Part shown: in pieces, positions 25,865-34,752 of the stretch
Position numbering within the stretch: the stretch's first letter is position 1
How the letters are laid out: every line of letters starts with the position of its first letter
Assembly (NCBI GenBank): GCA_014649355.1
Contig: BMSW01000015.1
Span: 62,001-126,000, forward strand
Length of the DNA stretch: 64,000 nucleotides
Source of the DNA: Streptomyces althioticus
GTDB lineage: Bacteria > Actinomycetota > Actinomycetes > Streptomycetales > Streptomycetaceae
Direction of reading: 5' to 3'
The notes under the pieces: model-generated
What the model was told of the DNA's origin: nothing
Databases searched by the model: none
Seen by the model: the letters and a program-made list of their open reading frames with translations, nothing else
Translations under genes and position numbers: made by a program

Positions 25865-26806
25865 GTGAGTAGCACGTGCTCTACCGCCTCCCGCGCGCTC
25901 CACGAGCCCGTCGCGGGGACCGCGGCCACCGCGCGGACCTGGCTTCTGCTGGAGCAGCCCGGCCCGTGGGGGGCCAAGGCGCTCACGTCCAGCCACCTCG
26001 ATCCCGCCCTGGGCCGCGCCCTGGAGGCCGCCGCCAAGGGCACCGGCGTCCGCATCGCCCTCATCCGGCGTCCCGGACGCCACGCGGACAGCCGTATGCC
26101 CGCCACGCGCCGCGTGTACGTCGCCCACACCGTCCCGGGCAACGTCCGGCTGCACTCCGCGGCCACCACCGACCCCGCCCGCCTGCTCGATCTCGACTTC
26201 CGGGCCCTCGGCCGCGGCGAGACGGCGAGCTTCGACGCGGTGCTGGGCGGCGCGCCCCACACCGGCGGCCCCCTCGCCCTCGTCTGCACCAACGGCAAGC
26301 GCGACCGCTGCTGCGCCCTGCTCGGCAGGCCCCTCGCGGCCGAGCTGGCCTCCTCCGGCGTCGAGGGCGTCTGGGAGGTCACCCACCTCGGCGGTCACCG
26401 CTTCTCCCCCACCGTGCTGGTGCTGCCGTACGGCTACGCGTACGGGCGGGCGGAGGCGCACGCGGTCAAGGAGGTGCTGCACGGCGTGCAGGAGGGCCGC
26501 ATCGTCACCGAGGGCTGCCGTGGCGCCTCCGCGTGGGAGCGGCCCGGCCAGGCGGCCGAGCTGGCCGTGCGGCGCGCCGTGCGCGAGGACGCCGCGCAGG
26601 CGCTGAGCGTCGTACGGACCGAGGGCGAGGCTCCCCGCTGGGAGGTGACGGTCGCCCACGTGGACGGACGGCGGTGGCGCGTCGAGGTCGCCCAGGGCGC
26701 GTCCCTGCCGCCCCGCCCCGAGAGCTGCGGCTCCGCGCTCGGCTCGCCCGCGCGGATGGACGTCCTCGACGTGCGTGCCCTCACCCCCGCGTCCCTGGCC
26801 CGCTGA
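25865..26806 (+). CDS. Sucrase/ferredoxin-like family protein
   Basis: 313 aa. It carries the motifs of the Suc/Fer-like family: a thioredoxin-like fold with LVCTNGKRDRCCALLGRPLA (the Cys cluster expected to hold a [2Fe-2S] centre) and HLGGHRFSPTVLVLPYG. The family is linked to iron metabolism in actinobacteria, possibly siderophore or iron reduction; that role is inferred. The GTG at 25865 has no ribosome-binding site. A TAGGCT hexamer 7 bases upstream suggests a leaderless mRNA, with the iron box exactly over the promoter. Confidence 0.85.
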   Translation: MSSTCSTASRALHEPVAGTAATARTWLLLEQPGPWGAKALTSSHLDPALGRALEAAAKGTGVRIALIRRPGRHADSRMPATRRVYVAHTVPGNVRLHSAATTDPARLLDLDFRALGRGETASFDAVLGGAPHTGGPLALVCTNGKRDRCCALLGRPLAAELASSGVEGVWEVTHLGGHRFSPTVLVLPYGYAYGRAEAHAVKEVLHGVQEGRIVTEGCRGASAWERPGQAAELAVRRAVREDAAQALSVVRTEGEAPRWEVTVAHVDGRRWRVEVAQGASLPPRPESCGSALGSPARMDVLDVRALTPASLAR

Positions 26807-26869
26807 CCCTCACGAGAACCCGGTCACACCCCCTACGGCGCCCGCGCCTCCCCCACGTACCGTCGGGGC

Positions 26870-28543
26870 ATGACCTCCACGACCCCCGCTCGCCGTCTGC
26901 GCCTCGGCCTGCCGCGGCGGGTGTTCTCCCAGGTCCTGCTGATGCAGGTGGCGATCGCGGCGGGCGTCGCCGTCCTGGCGACCGGACTGTTCCTCGCGCC
27001 GCTGGGCGAGCAGCTCGACGACCAGGCGATGCGCCGCGCCCTCGCGATCGCGCAGACCACCGCACAGCAGCCGCAGATCGCCGAGGACCTGCGCGCCACG
27101 GAGCCCACGCCCGACGGGCCGGTGCAGCGGGAGGCGGAGCGCATCCGGCGGGCCACGGGCGCGGAGTACGTGGTGGTGCTGGACCACAGGGGCGTGCGCT
27201 GGTCGCACACCGACCCGGAGCGGGTCGGCGGCCTGGTGTCCACCGACCCCGGTGAGGCGCTGGCCGGCCGCGAGGTCATGGAGATCGACGAGGGCACCCT
27301 GGGCCGTTCCGCGCGCGGCAAGGTCCCGCTGCGGGACGCCGACGGCGAGGTGATCGGCGCGGTCTCCGTCGGCATCGCGTACGACAGCGTCCGCGCGCGG
27401 CTGGTCCACGCCATCCCGGGGCTCCTCGCCTACGCGGGCGGCGCCCTGGCGGTGGGTGCGCTCGCCGCCTGGCTGATCTCCCGGAGGGTCCAGCGGCAGA
27501 CCCGTGACCTGGCCTTCTCCGACATCGCGGCGCTGCTCGCGGAGCGTGAGGCGATGCTGCACGGCATCCGGGAGGGTGTCGTGGCCCTGGACCGCGACGG
27601 GCGTGTCCGTCTGCTGAACGACGAGGCGCAGAGGCTGCTGGGCATCGGCGAGGAGGCCGTCGGCAGCTCGCCGGACGAGGCGCTGGGCACGGGCCGCACG
27701 GCCGACGTGCTCGCTGGACGGGTGACCGGCACCGACCTCCTCACGGTCCGCGGACAGCGGGTGCTGGTCGCGAACCGTATGCCGACCGACGACGGCGGCG
27801 CCGTGGCCACCCTGCGCGACCGGACCGAGCTGGACCAGCTGGGCCGGGAGCTCGACTCCACGCGCGGGCTGATCGACGCGCTGCGCGCCCAGGACCACGA
27901 GCACGCGAACCGTATGCACACCCTGCTGGGGCTGCTGGAGCTGGAGATGTACGAGGACGCGGTGGAGTTCGTCGGCGAGGTGGTGGGCGACCACCGGGCC
28001 ACGTCGGAACAGGTCACGGAGCGGATCCGGGACCCGCTGCTGGCGGCGTTGCTGGTGGGGAAGGCGACGGTGGCGGCCGAGCGCGGGGCGACCCTGCGGC
28101 TGTCGGACCGGTCCCGCCTGCCGGACCGGCTGGTCGACCCGCGCGGGCTGGTGACGGTCGTGGGCAACCTGGTGGACAACGCGCTGGACGCCGTCGCCGG
28201 TACGCCCGACGCGCGCGTGGAGGTCGAGTTGCGCGCCGAGGGCCGTACGGCGGTGCTCGTGGTGCGGGACACCGGGCCCGGCGTGCCGCCCGAGCGGCGC
28301 GAGCTGATCTTCACGGAGGGCTGGTCCACCAAGGAGCCGCCCGGCCACCGTGAGCGGGGCATCGGGCTGCCGCTGGTGCGCCGGCTCGCGCACCGGCACG
28401 GCGGCGACGCGCGCGTGGACGAGGCGCCGGGCGGGGGTGCCGAGTTCACGGTCGTCCTGCCGGAGGCGCTGACCGAGCCGGAGCCGCCGGCGGCCCTCAC
28501 CACAGCCGCGGCACGGTCCGCCGGACCTGAGGAGACACGGTGA
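26870..28543 (+). CDS. Sensor histidine kinase, CitA/DcuS type
   Basis: 557 aa. There are two membrane segments (about 20-45 and 184-205) flanking an extracytoplasmic PAS-like sensor (VVLDHRGVRWSHTDPERVGG, SVGIAYDSV). A cytoplasmic PAS follows, then an SpoOB-type H-box (RAQDHEHANRMHTLLGLLEL, phospho-His about 343) and HATPase motifs VGNLVDNALDA, DTGPGVPP and RGIGLPLVRRLA. Such kinases sense carboxylates such as citrate or C4-dicarboxylates. Its stop overlaps the response regulator start (GTGA). Confidence 0.93.
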   Translation: MTSTTPARRLRLGLPRRVFSQVLLMQVAIAAGVAVLATGLFLAPLGEQLDDQAMRRALAIAQTTAQQPQIAEDLRATEPTPDGPVQREAERIRRATGAEYVVVLDHRGVRWSHTDPERVGGLVSTDPGEALAGREVMEIDEGTLGRSARGKVPLRDADGEVIGAVSVGIAYDSVRARLVHAIPGLLAYAGGALAVGALAAWLISRRVQRQTRDLAFSDIAALLAEREAMLHGIREGVVALDRDGRVRLLNDEAQRLLGIGEEAVGSSPDEALGTGRTADVLAGRVTGTDLLTVRGQRVLVANRMPTDDGGAVATLRDRTELDQLGRELDSTRGLIDALRAQDHEHANRMHTLLGLLELEMYEDAVEFVGEVVGDHRATSEQVTERIRDPLLAALLVGKATVAAERGATLRLSDRSRLPDRLVDPRGLVTVVGNLVDNALDAVAGTPDARVEVELRAEGRTAVLVVRDTGPGVPPERRELIFTEGWSTKEPPGHRERGIGLPLVRRLAHRHGGDARVDEAPGGGAEFTVVLPEALTEPEPPAALTTAAARSAGPEETR

Positions 28544-29220
28544 TCGAGGTCCTGGTCGTGGACGACGACGTTCGGGTGGCGCGGGTCAACGCGGCCTACG
28601 TCGACAAGGTGCCCGGCTTCCACGCCGTCTCCCCGGCGCACAGCGCGGCCGAGGCGCTGGAGCGGGTGGAGGCGCTGGAACGGGTGGATCTCGTCCTCAT
28701 GGACCATTACCTGCCGGACGAGACGGGTCTGGACGTCGTCCGGGAGATGCGGCGGCGCGGCCATCTGGCCGACGTGATCATGGTGACGGCGGCCCGGGAC
28801 GTGTCGACGGTGCAGGCGGCGATGCGGCACGGCGCGCTGCAGTACCTGGTCAAGCCGTTCGCCTTCGCCGGGCTGCGGGGCAAGCTGGAGGCGTACGCGC
28901 GGCTGCGCCGCACGCTGGACGGCGGTGGCGAGGCGGAGCAGGCGGAGGTGGACCGTATCTTCGGCGCGCTGTCGGAGGCGACCGAGCCGCAGTTGCCCAA
29001 GGGGCACTCCCCCACCACGGCGGACCTCGTACGGCGGGCACTGACGGGCGCCGAAGGGCCGCTGTCGGCCCAGGAGATCGCCGAACGCACCGGGGTGAGC
29101 CGCCAGACCGCCCAGCGCTATCTGAAGCTTCTGGAGCGCACGGGACGGGCCACGCTGACCCTGCGGTACGGGGACGCGGGCCGCCCGGAACACCGTTACG
29201 TGTGGGCGACCCGCGCCTGA
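28540..29220 (+). CDS. Response regulator, CitB/DcuR type
   Basis: 226 aa. Receiver domain with acidic pocket VVDDD, phospho-acceptor Asp55 (LVLMDHYLPD) and Lys in QYLVKPF. The C-terminal HTH (LSAQEIAERTGVSRQTAQRYLKLLERTG) follows a linker. This is the CitB/DcuR layout, in which the regulator activates carboxylate transport or metabolism genes. Translationally coupled to the kinase. The nearest convergent gene encodes an acetate/solute symporter, a plausible target. Confidence 0.93.
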   Translation: MIEVLVVDDDVRVARVNAAYVDKVPGFHAVSPAHSAAEALERVEALERVDLVLMDHYLPDETGLDVVREMRRRGHLADVIMVTAARDVSTVQAAMRHGALQYLVKPFAFAGLRGKLEAYARLRRTLDGGGEAEQAEVDRIFGALSEATEPQLPKGHSPTTADLVRRALTGAEGPLSAQEIAERTGVSRQTAQRYLKLLERTGRATLTLRYGDAGRPEHRYVWATRA

Positions 29221-29320
29221 GGCACGGCCCAGGGGGCGGGGGAAGGAACCGTGCCCTCCTCCCCTACGGATGCCGGCGCCGTACGTCTCCGCTCCGCCGT
29301 CGTCTCCGCCCCGCCGTCCG

Positions 29321-30913
29321 TCAGGCCGCGCCCGCGCCCGTCAGTGAGCGCACCTCGGTCTCGGCGTGGCGGGCCTCGTCGGGCACCTCGGTGGAGGTGA
29401 CCGTGCCGAGCCAGCCGGCGAGGAAGCCCAGCGGGATGGAGACCAGTCCCGGGTTCTGCAGCGGGAAGACCTGGAAGTCGACACCGGGGAACAGGGAGTC
29501 GGGGCTGCCGGACACCACCGGGGACAGCAGCACCAGCACCACCGCGGGGATCAGACCGCCGTAGACGGACCACACGGCGCCGCGGGTGGTGAAGCCGCGC
29601 CAGAACAGCGAGTAGAGCAGCACGGGCAGGTTCGCGGAGGCGGCGACGGCGAAGGCCAGGCCGACGAGGAACGCGACGTTGAGGTCGCGGGCCAGCAGGC
29701 CGAGGGCGATGGCGACGACTCCGATGCCGACGGCGGCGACGCGCGCGACGGCGACCTCGCTGCGGGGCTTGCCGCCGGGGCGGCGCAGGGAGGCGTACAG
29801 GTCGTGGGCGACGGACGCCGAGGAGGCGAGCGTGATGCCGGCGACCACGGCGAGGATGGTGGCGAAGGCGACCGCGGCGACGACCGCGAAGAGGACCGTG
29901 CCGCCGGTGGTGCCGGCGCCGCCGCCCAGGTCGAGCGCGAGCAGCGGCACCGCGGTGTTGCCCGACGCGTGCGAGGCGCGCACCGCGTCCGGGCCGATGA
30001 GGGCGGCGGCGCCGAAGCCCAGCACGATGGTCATCAGGTAGAAGCCGCCGATGAGTCCGATCGCCCAGACCACGGACCGCCGGGCGGCGCGCGCGGTGGG
30101 GACGGTGTAGAAGCGGGACAGGATGTGCGGCAGGCCCGCCGTGCCGAGCACCAGGGCGAGTCCGAGGCTGATGAAGTCGAAGCGGGCGGTCCAGTCGCCG
30201 CCGTAGGCGAGGCCGGGGGCGAGGAACGCGTCGCCGTGGCCGCTGCGTTCGGCGGCGGTGTGCAGCAGGCGGTTGACGTCCCCGTGGAAGCGCAGCAGCA
30301 CGAGGACGGTCAGAGTGATCGTGCCGCCGAGCAGCAGGACCGCCTTGACGATCTGGATCCAGGTGGTGGCGCGCATGCCGCCGAGCGACACGTAGATCAC
30401 CATGAGGGCGCCGACGCCGACCACGGTCCAGGCCTGCACGGCCTCGCCGGTGCCGCCGAGGAGCAGCGCGACGAGGCTGCCCGCGCCGACCATCTGCGCC
30501 ACCAGGTACAGCACGGACACGGCGACGGAGGAGGTGCCGGCGGCGATGCGCACCGGCCGCTCCCGCATCCGTGCGGCGACCACGTCGGCGAGCGTGAACC
30601 GGCCGCAGTTGCGGACCAGTTCGGCGACGAGGAACAGCACCACCAACCAGGCCACGAGGAAGCCCACCGAGTAGAGCATGCCGTCGTAGCCGACGAGGGC
30701 GATGAGTCCGGAGATGCCGAGGAAGGAGGCGGCCGACATGTAGTCGCCGGCGATGGCAAAACCATTTTCCATCGGCGAGAAGAGACGGTTGCCCGTGTAG
30801 AACTCCTCGGCGGAGCCCTGGCGGTGGCGGCTCACCCAGGTGGTGATGATCAGGGTGACGGCGACGAAGGCGCTGAACAGCAGCAGGGCGGTGGTGCGGT
30901 GGTCGGTCGTCAT
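29321..30913 (-). CDS. Sodium:solute symporter, ActP (cation/acetate) type
   Basis: 530 aa with about 13 transmembrane helices. SSS-family features include FYTGNRLFSPMENGFAIAGDYMSAASFLGI (sodium-site region) and LGGMRATTWIQIVKAVLLL. The partner upstream is a DUF485 protein, the classic actP-yjcH pairing, which supports acetate or another short carboxylate as substrate. The ATG overlaps the DUF485 stop (ATGA). The two-component system next to it may control it. Inner membrane. Confidence 0.92.
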   Translation of the reverse strand: MTTDHRTTALLLFSAFVAVTLIITTWVSRHRQGSAEEFYTGNRLFSPMENGFAIAGDYMSAASFLGISGLIALVGYDGMLYSVGFLVAWLVVLFLVAELVRNCGRFTLADVVAARMRERPVRIAAGTSSVAVSVLYLVAQMVGAGSLVALLLGGTGEAVQAWTVVGVGALMVIYVSLGGMRATTWIQIVKAVLLLGGTITLTVLVLLRFHGDVNRLLHTAAERSGHGDAFLAPGLAYGGDWTARFDFISLGLALVLGTAGLPHILSRFYTVPTARAARRSVVWAIGLIGGFYLMTIVLGFGAAALIGPDAVRASHASGNTAVPLLALDLGGGAGTTGGTVLFAVVAAVAFATILAVVAGITLASSASVAHDLYASLRRPGGKPRSEVAVARVAAVGIGVVAIALGLLARDLNVAFLVGLAFAVAASANLPVLLYSLFWRGFTTRGAVWSVYGGLIPAVVLVLLSPVVSGSPDSLFPGVDFQVFPLQNPGLVSIPLGFLAGWLGTVTSTEVPDEARHAETEVRSLTGAGAA

Positions 30914-31374
30914 GCCGCGCCGCCTCTGCCTCGGGTCAGCTCCTGGGTGTCCCAGCGCAGTTCGAGCGCCGCGCGGTCGCGCCGCAGCCGGGCGTGGCGG
31001 ACGTAGGCCCAGGTGAGCAGGAAGGTGGTGAGGAACTGGCCGAGTCCTGCGAGCATCCCCACGTTCACCGCGCCCGCGACGGGGCGCGCCATCAGTCCGG
31101 GGACGGTGGTGGCGGTGACGACGTACGCGACGTACCAGAGGAGGAAGGCGACGGCTCCCGGGACCACGAACCGCCGGTAGCGGCGGCGTACTTCCTGGAA
31201 GGCCGCGCTGCGCTGCACCTCGAGGTAGATGTCGGCCGCCGCCGAGGGCGCGGCCTCCGGTTCGGGCCGGGCCGGCGGCAGGGCCACGGCCGCGGCCGAT
31301 TCACCCCAGCCCGAGGCCAGGGCGTCGTACCAGGGATCGTCGTAGCTCACGTCCCCCGCATTGCTTCGCTGCAT
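30910..31374 (-). CDS. DUF485 membrane protein, symporter partner
   Basis: 154 aa, with two predicted transmembrane segments (FVVPGAVAFLLWYVAYVVTA and VNVGMLAGLGQFLTTFLLTW) and an elongated N-terminal cytoplasmic region. DUF485 proteins (YjcH) accompany ActP-type symporters. The ATG at 31374 is chosen; a TTG at 31380 is also in frame. The ribosome-binding site is weak. Its stop overlaps the symporter start. Confidence 0.88.
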   Translation of the reverse strand: MQRSNAGDVSYDDPWYDALASGWGESAAAVALPPARPEPEAAPSAAADIYLEVQRSAAFQEVRRRYRRFVVPGAVAFLLWYVAYVVTATTVPGLMARPVAGAVNVGMLAGLGQFLTTFLLTWAYVRHARLRRDRAALELRWDTQELTRGRGGAA

Positions 31375-31474
31375 GCCCAAGGATGGACAGAACGGGAAGT
31401 TCCCTGACTCTTCTTCCCGTACTGCTTCACCCCATCAGGTGACCGGGGCGTGCACGTACCCGGAAGGACGGCTA

Positions 31475-31507
31475 AGGGGCGCCGTCCCGGTACGGAACGG
31501 CGCCCCT
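31475..31507 (-). terminator. parE terminator
   Basis: AGGGGCGCCGT and ACGGCGCCCCT form a perfect 11-bp stem with an 11-base loop, 15 bp beyond the parE stop codon. Confidence 0.8.
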
Positions 31508-31522
31508 CGGGCTCGTGCACTC

Positions 31523-33649
31523 CTAGGCGTCGATGCGGGAGCGGTCCAGCGTGGCCGCGGAGCTGGAGATGAACTCCTTGCGCGGCGCGACGTCGTTGCC
31601 CATGAGGAGGTCGAAGACCTGCTCGGCGGCCTCGAGGTCGGTGAGGTTGATCCGGCGCAGGGTGCGGTGGCGCGGGTCCATCGTGGTCTCGGCCAGCTGG
31701 TCGGCGTCCATCTCGCCGAGACCCTTGTAGCGCTGGATCGAGTCCTTGTAGCGGATGCCCTTGCTCTGCAGCTCCATGAGCTTGTCCCGCAGCTCCCGGT
31801 CCGAGTACGTGTACACGTACTTGTCCTGGCCCTTCTTGGGCTGGACGATCTCGATCCGGTGCAGCGGGGGCACGGCGGCGAAGACCCGGCCGGCCTCGAC
31901 CATGGGCCGCATGTAGCGGTGGAACAGGGTCAGGAGCAGCGTGCGGATGTGGGAGCCGTCCACATCGGCGTCGGTCATCATGATGATCTTGCCGTAGCGC
32001 GCCGCGTCGATGTCGAAGGTCCGGCCGGACCCGGCTCCTATGACCTGGATGATGGCGCCGCACTCGGCGTTCTTGAGCATGTCCGTGACGGACGACTTCT
32101 GCACGTTGAGGATCTTGCCGCGGATCGGCAGCAGCGCCTGGAACTCGGAGTTCCGGGCGAGCTTCGCCGTGCCGAGCGCGGAGTCGCCCTCGACGATGAA
32201 CAGCTCGCTGCGGTCGACGTCGTCGCTGCGGCAGTCGGCGAGCTTGGCGGGCAGCGAGGAGGACTCCAGGGCCGTCTTGCGGCGCTGCGCGTCCTTGTGC
32301 TGACGGGCCGCGATGCGCGTACGGGCCGCGGCGACGACCTTCTCCATGACGACGCGGGCCTGCTGGGCGGCGTCCCGCTTGGTGGAGGTCAGGAACCCCT
32401 TGAGCTCCTTGGAGATCACGTTGTTCACAATGCGGCGGGCCGCGGAGGTGCCGAGCACCTCCTTGGTCTGCCCTTCGAACTGGGGTTCGGCGAGGCGGAC
32501 CGTGACCACCGCGGTGAGACCCTCGAGGGCGTCGTCCTTGACGACGTCGTCCTCGGCCACGCGCAGCATCTTCTTGGTGCGCAGGACCTCGTTCATCGTC
32601 TTGGCGACGGCCTGCTCGAAACCCGCGACGTGGGTGCCGCCCTTGGGGGTGGCGATGATGTTGACGAACGACTTGACCGTCGTCTCGTAGCCGGTGCCCC
32701 AGCGCAGCGCCACGTCGACGCCGAGCTCACGGGTGACCTCGGTGGGCGTCATCTGACCGTGCTCGTCGAGGACCGGGACCGTCTCCTTGAAGGAGCCCTG
32801 CCCGGTGAAGCGGAGCGTGTCGCAGATGGGCCGGTCGGAGGCGAGGAACTCGCAGAACTCGGAGATGCCGCCGTCGAAGCGGAAGGACTCCTCGCCCTTG
32901 CTGCCGCCGTCGCCGAGTCCGTACTCGTCGCGGACGACGATGGTCAGGCCGGGTACCAGGAACGCGGTCTGCCGGGCGCGCGCGTGCAGGTTGTCCAGGT
33001 TGAGCTTGGCGTCCTTGAGGAAGATCTGCCGGTCGGCCCAGTAGCGCACGCGGGTGCCGTTGCGGGTCTTCGGGATCTTCTTGGCCTTGCGCAGGCCGCT
33101 CTTCGGCTCGAACTTCGCGTCCGGGCCGAGGGCGGAGAAGGCGCCGGGGACGCCGCGGCGGAAACTGATCGCGTGGGTGTGGCCACCGCGGTCGACCTCC
33201 ACGTCGAGGCGCGCGGAGAGCGCGTTCACCACGGAGGCGCCGACGCCGTGCAGACCGCCGGAGGCGGCGTAGGAGCCGCCGCCGAACTTGCCGCCGGCGT
33301 GCAGCTTGGTCATGACGACCTCGACCCCGGAGAGGCCGGTCTTGGGCTCGACGTCGACCGGAATGCCTCGGCCGTTGTCCTTGACCTCCACCGAGCCGTC
33401 GTCGTGGAGGACGACCTCGATGCGGTCGCAGTAGCCGCCGAGGGCCTCGTCCACGGCGTTGTCGATGATCTCCCAGAGGCAGTGCATCAGGCCACGGCTG
33501 TCCGTGGACCCGATGTACATACCGGGGCGCTTGCGCACGGCCTCGAGCCCCTCGAGGACGAGCAGGTGCCGCGCGGTGTAGTTGGAACCGTCCCGGTCTG
33601 CTCCTGCCAGCAGCGCTGTGGACGACGGCACGGACGTCTCGGCGGTCAC
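31523..33649 (-). CDS. parE: DNA topoisomerase IV subunit B (ParE / GyrB-like)
   Basis: 708 aa. ATPase subunit of the ParC/ParE enzyme. The GHKL ATPase motifs are EIIDNAVDEALGG, DNGRGIPVD and GLHGVGASVVNALS. The TOPRIM domain contains EGDSALGTAKLARNSEFQ (the typical GyrB EGDSAGG is EGDSALG here, as in many actinobacterial ParE) and TDADVDGSHIRTLLLTLF. The C-terminal GyrB region ends IQRYKGLGEMDADQLAETTM. The GTG start at 33649 has GAGGAG about 9 bases upstream. It lies ~8 kb from parC. Confidence 0.94.
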   Translation of the reverse strand: MTAETSVPSSTALLAGADRDGSNYTARHLLVLEGLEAVRKRPGMYIGSTDSRGLMHCLWEIIDNAVDEALGGYCDRIEVVLHDDGSVEVKDNGRGIPVDVEPKTGLSGVEVVMTKLHAGGKFGGGSYAASGGLHGVGASVVNALSARLDVEVDRGGHTHAISFRRGVPGAFSALGPDAKFEPKSGLRKAKKIPKTRNGTRVRYWADRQIFLKDAKLNLDNLHARARQTAFLVPGLTIVVRDEYGLGDGGSKGEESFRFDGGISEFCEFLASDRPICDTLRFTGQGSFKETVPVLDEHGQMTPTEVTRELGVDVALRWGTGYETTVKSFVNIIATPKGGTHVAGFEQAVAKTMNEVLRTKKMLRVAEDDVVKDDALEGLTAVVTVRLAEPQFEGQTKEVLGTSAARRIVNNVISKELKGFLTSTKRDAAQQARVVMEKVVAAARTRIAARQHKDAQRRKTALESSSLPAKLADCRSDDVDRSELFIVEGDSALGTAKLARNSEFQALLPIRGKILNVQKSSVTDMLKNAECGAIIQVIGAGSGRTFDIDAARYGKIIMMTDADVDGSHIRTLLLTLFHRYMRPMVEAGRVFAAVPPLHRIEIVQPKKGQDKYVYTYSDRELRDKLMELQSKGIRYKDSIQRYKGLGEMDADQLAETTMDPRHRTLRRINLTDLEAAEQVFDLLMGNDVAPRKEFISSSAATLDRSRIDA

Positions 33650-34088
33650 GCGGTTCGCTCCTCGCTGAATTTCAGATGGGGCCCTCGTGGGTAAGGGCGC
33701 GGCTTGGTTCACCGGTGAGAGGGTACCGAGGCCTGGTAGAGCCGTTGTAACGCCACCCTCGTCTCGGTCCCACCCTAGTCGAGAGTCGCATGGGTGTTCG
33801 ATCCCTCGATGGAGTGAAGCACACATCACGTTCCCATCGAGGCATGAACCATTTAGGCTCCGGGCACGTCCTCATGAACAACCGGCAACCCAGCCGGGAG
33901 GGCCGACCACCGATACAACGCGAATCCGTACGACACAGAGACACGCACTACGGCACATTCGCCGCCAACCGGCAGCAGCCGGCCGCCTCGGAGATTTTTT
34001 TCGAGGAAAAGCCTCGAGCGGGAACGTTTTGGGGCTGGTTGGATGTTGACCCTGGTACGACAGCTCGTCGAGCTAGAGAAGAGGCGAC
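33650..34088. promoter_or_regulatory. Intergenic region, parE / DUF7455
   Basis: 439 bp between divergent genes. It contains an unusually T-rich run (GATTTTTTTCGAGG, about 33991-34004) and a TCGAGG-AAAAG-CCTCGA hairpin (33999-34015). A TTGACC -35-like element near 34044 probably drives the downstream small gene. No gene is supported. Confidence 0.5.
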
Positions 34089-34316
34089 GTGACTACTGTT
34101 CTGACCCCCGCGAGCCCGCTGACGGCCGCCGATCGCTGCGACCGCTGCGGCGCCCAGGCTTACCTGCGCGTCGTCCTGCTGAGCGGTGGAGAACTGCTCT
34201 TCTGCGCCCACCACGGTCGCAAGTTCGAGCCGGAACTCAAGAAGATCGCCGCTGAGATACAGGACGAGTCGGAGCGGCTGACCGCTCCAAAGGCCACTCC
34301 TGACGAGGAGCGCTGA
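34089..34316 (+). CDS. DUF7455 small zinc-ribbon-like protein
   Basis: 75 aa, conserved in streptomycetes. Cys pair AADRCDRCGAQAYLR and LLFCAHHGRKFEP give C-x2-C plus C-x-HH, a compact zinc-binding arrangement. Function unknown. GAGG lies just before the GTG start. Followed by a strong hairpin. It lies between parE and hrdB in a conserved neighbourhood. Confidence 0.82.
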   Translation: MTTVLTPASPLTAADRCDRCGAQAYLRVVLLSGGELLFCAHHGRKFEPELKKIAAEIQDESERLTAPKATPDEER

Positions 34317-34362
34317 GACTTCGCGTCCGACGACGAGCAGCCAGTCCGGCACAGGCCGGCGA

Positions 34363-34399
34363 ACGGGCGGCGTCCTCCCCCACGGAGGACGCCGCCCGT
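34363..34399 (+). terminator. Terminator after the DUF7455 gene
   Basis: A perfect 16-bp stem (ACGGGCGGCGTCCTCC / GGAGGACGCCGCCCGT) with a 5-base loop, 46 bp after the stop codon. Confidence 0.88.
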
Positions 34400-34752
34400 C
34401 TGCGTTCACGCTGCCGTTGAGGCAGAGTGTGAGGGCGTTGCGCGCCCGGTGCGCAAGGCGGCCGGGCGTGACCGTGCTGGCAGTGCGTCTCCGAGCCCAC
34501 TGCGGTGCCGACCGAGGAGGTTGCCGGCGCGGCTGCCCCGCGACGCTCTGATCCTCTGCACGCCCGCGGCAGGCGCCGGGAGTTCGCCGTACGTCACCGG
34601 GCGGGCCCCTGCCTCATCGGGCGAGGCCCCTCTGACGGCGGGGACGGCTCTCCGAGCGCCGCAGATGCCGCTCACACGTCCCGGGCCGCGCCCGCCGGGG
34701 GATTCCGGCGGGGCGAGACCCGTAAGCCCCACAGCGGCTGCCGAACCCCCTC
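34400..34752. other. Intergenic region before the secreted protease
   Basis: 353 bp between convergent genes (DUF7455 and the protease). I see nothing beyond the preceding terminator. Confidence 0.5.

Noticed and set aside
31361..33694. 777-residue open frame on the plus strand
   Set aside because: Antisense to parE; no domain and no ribosome-binding site of note.
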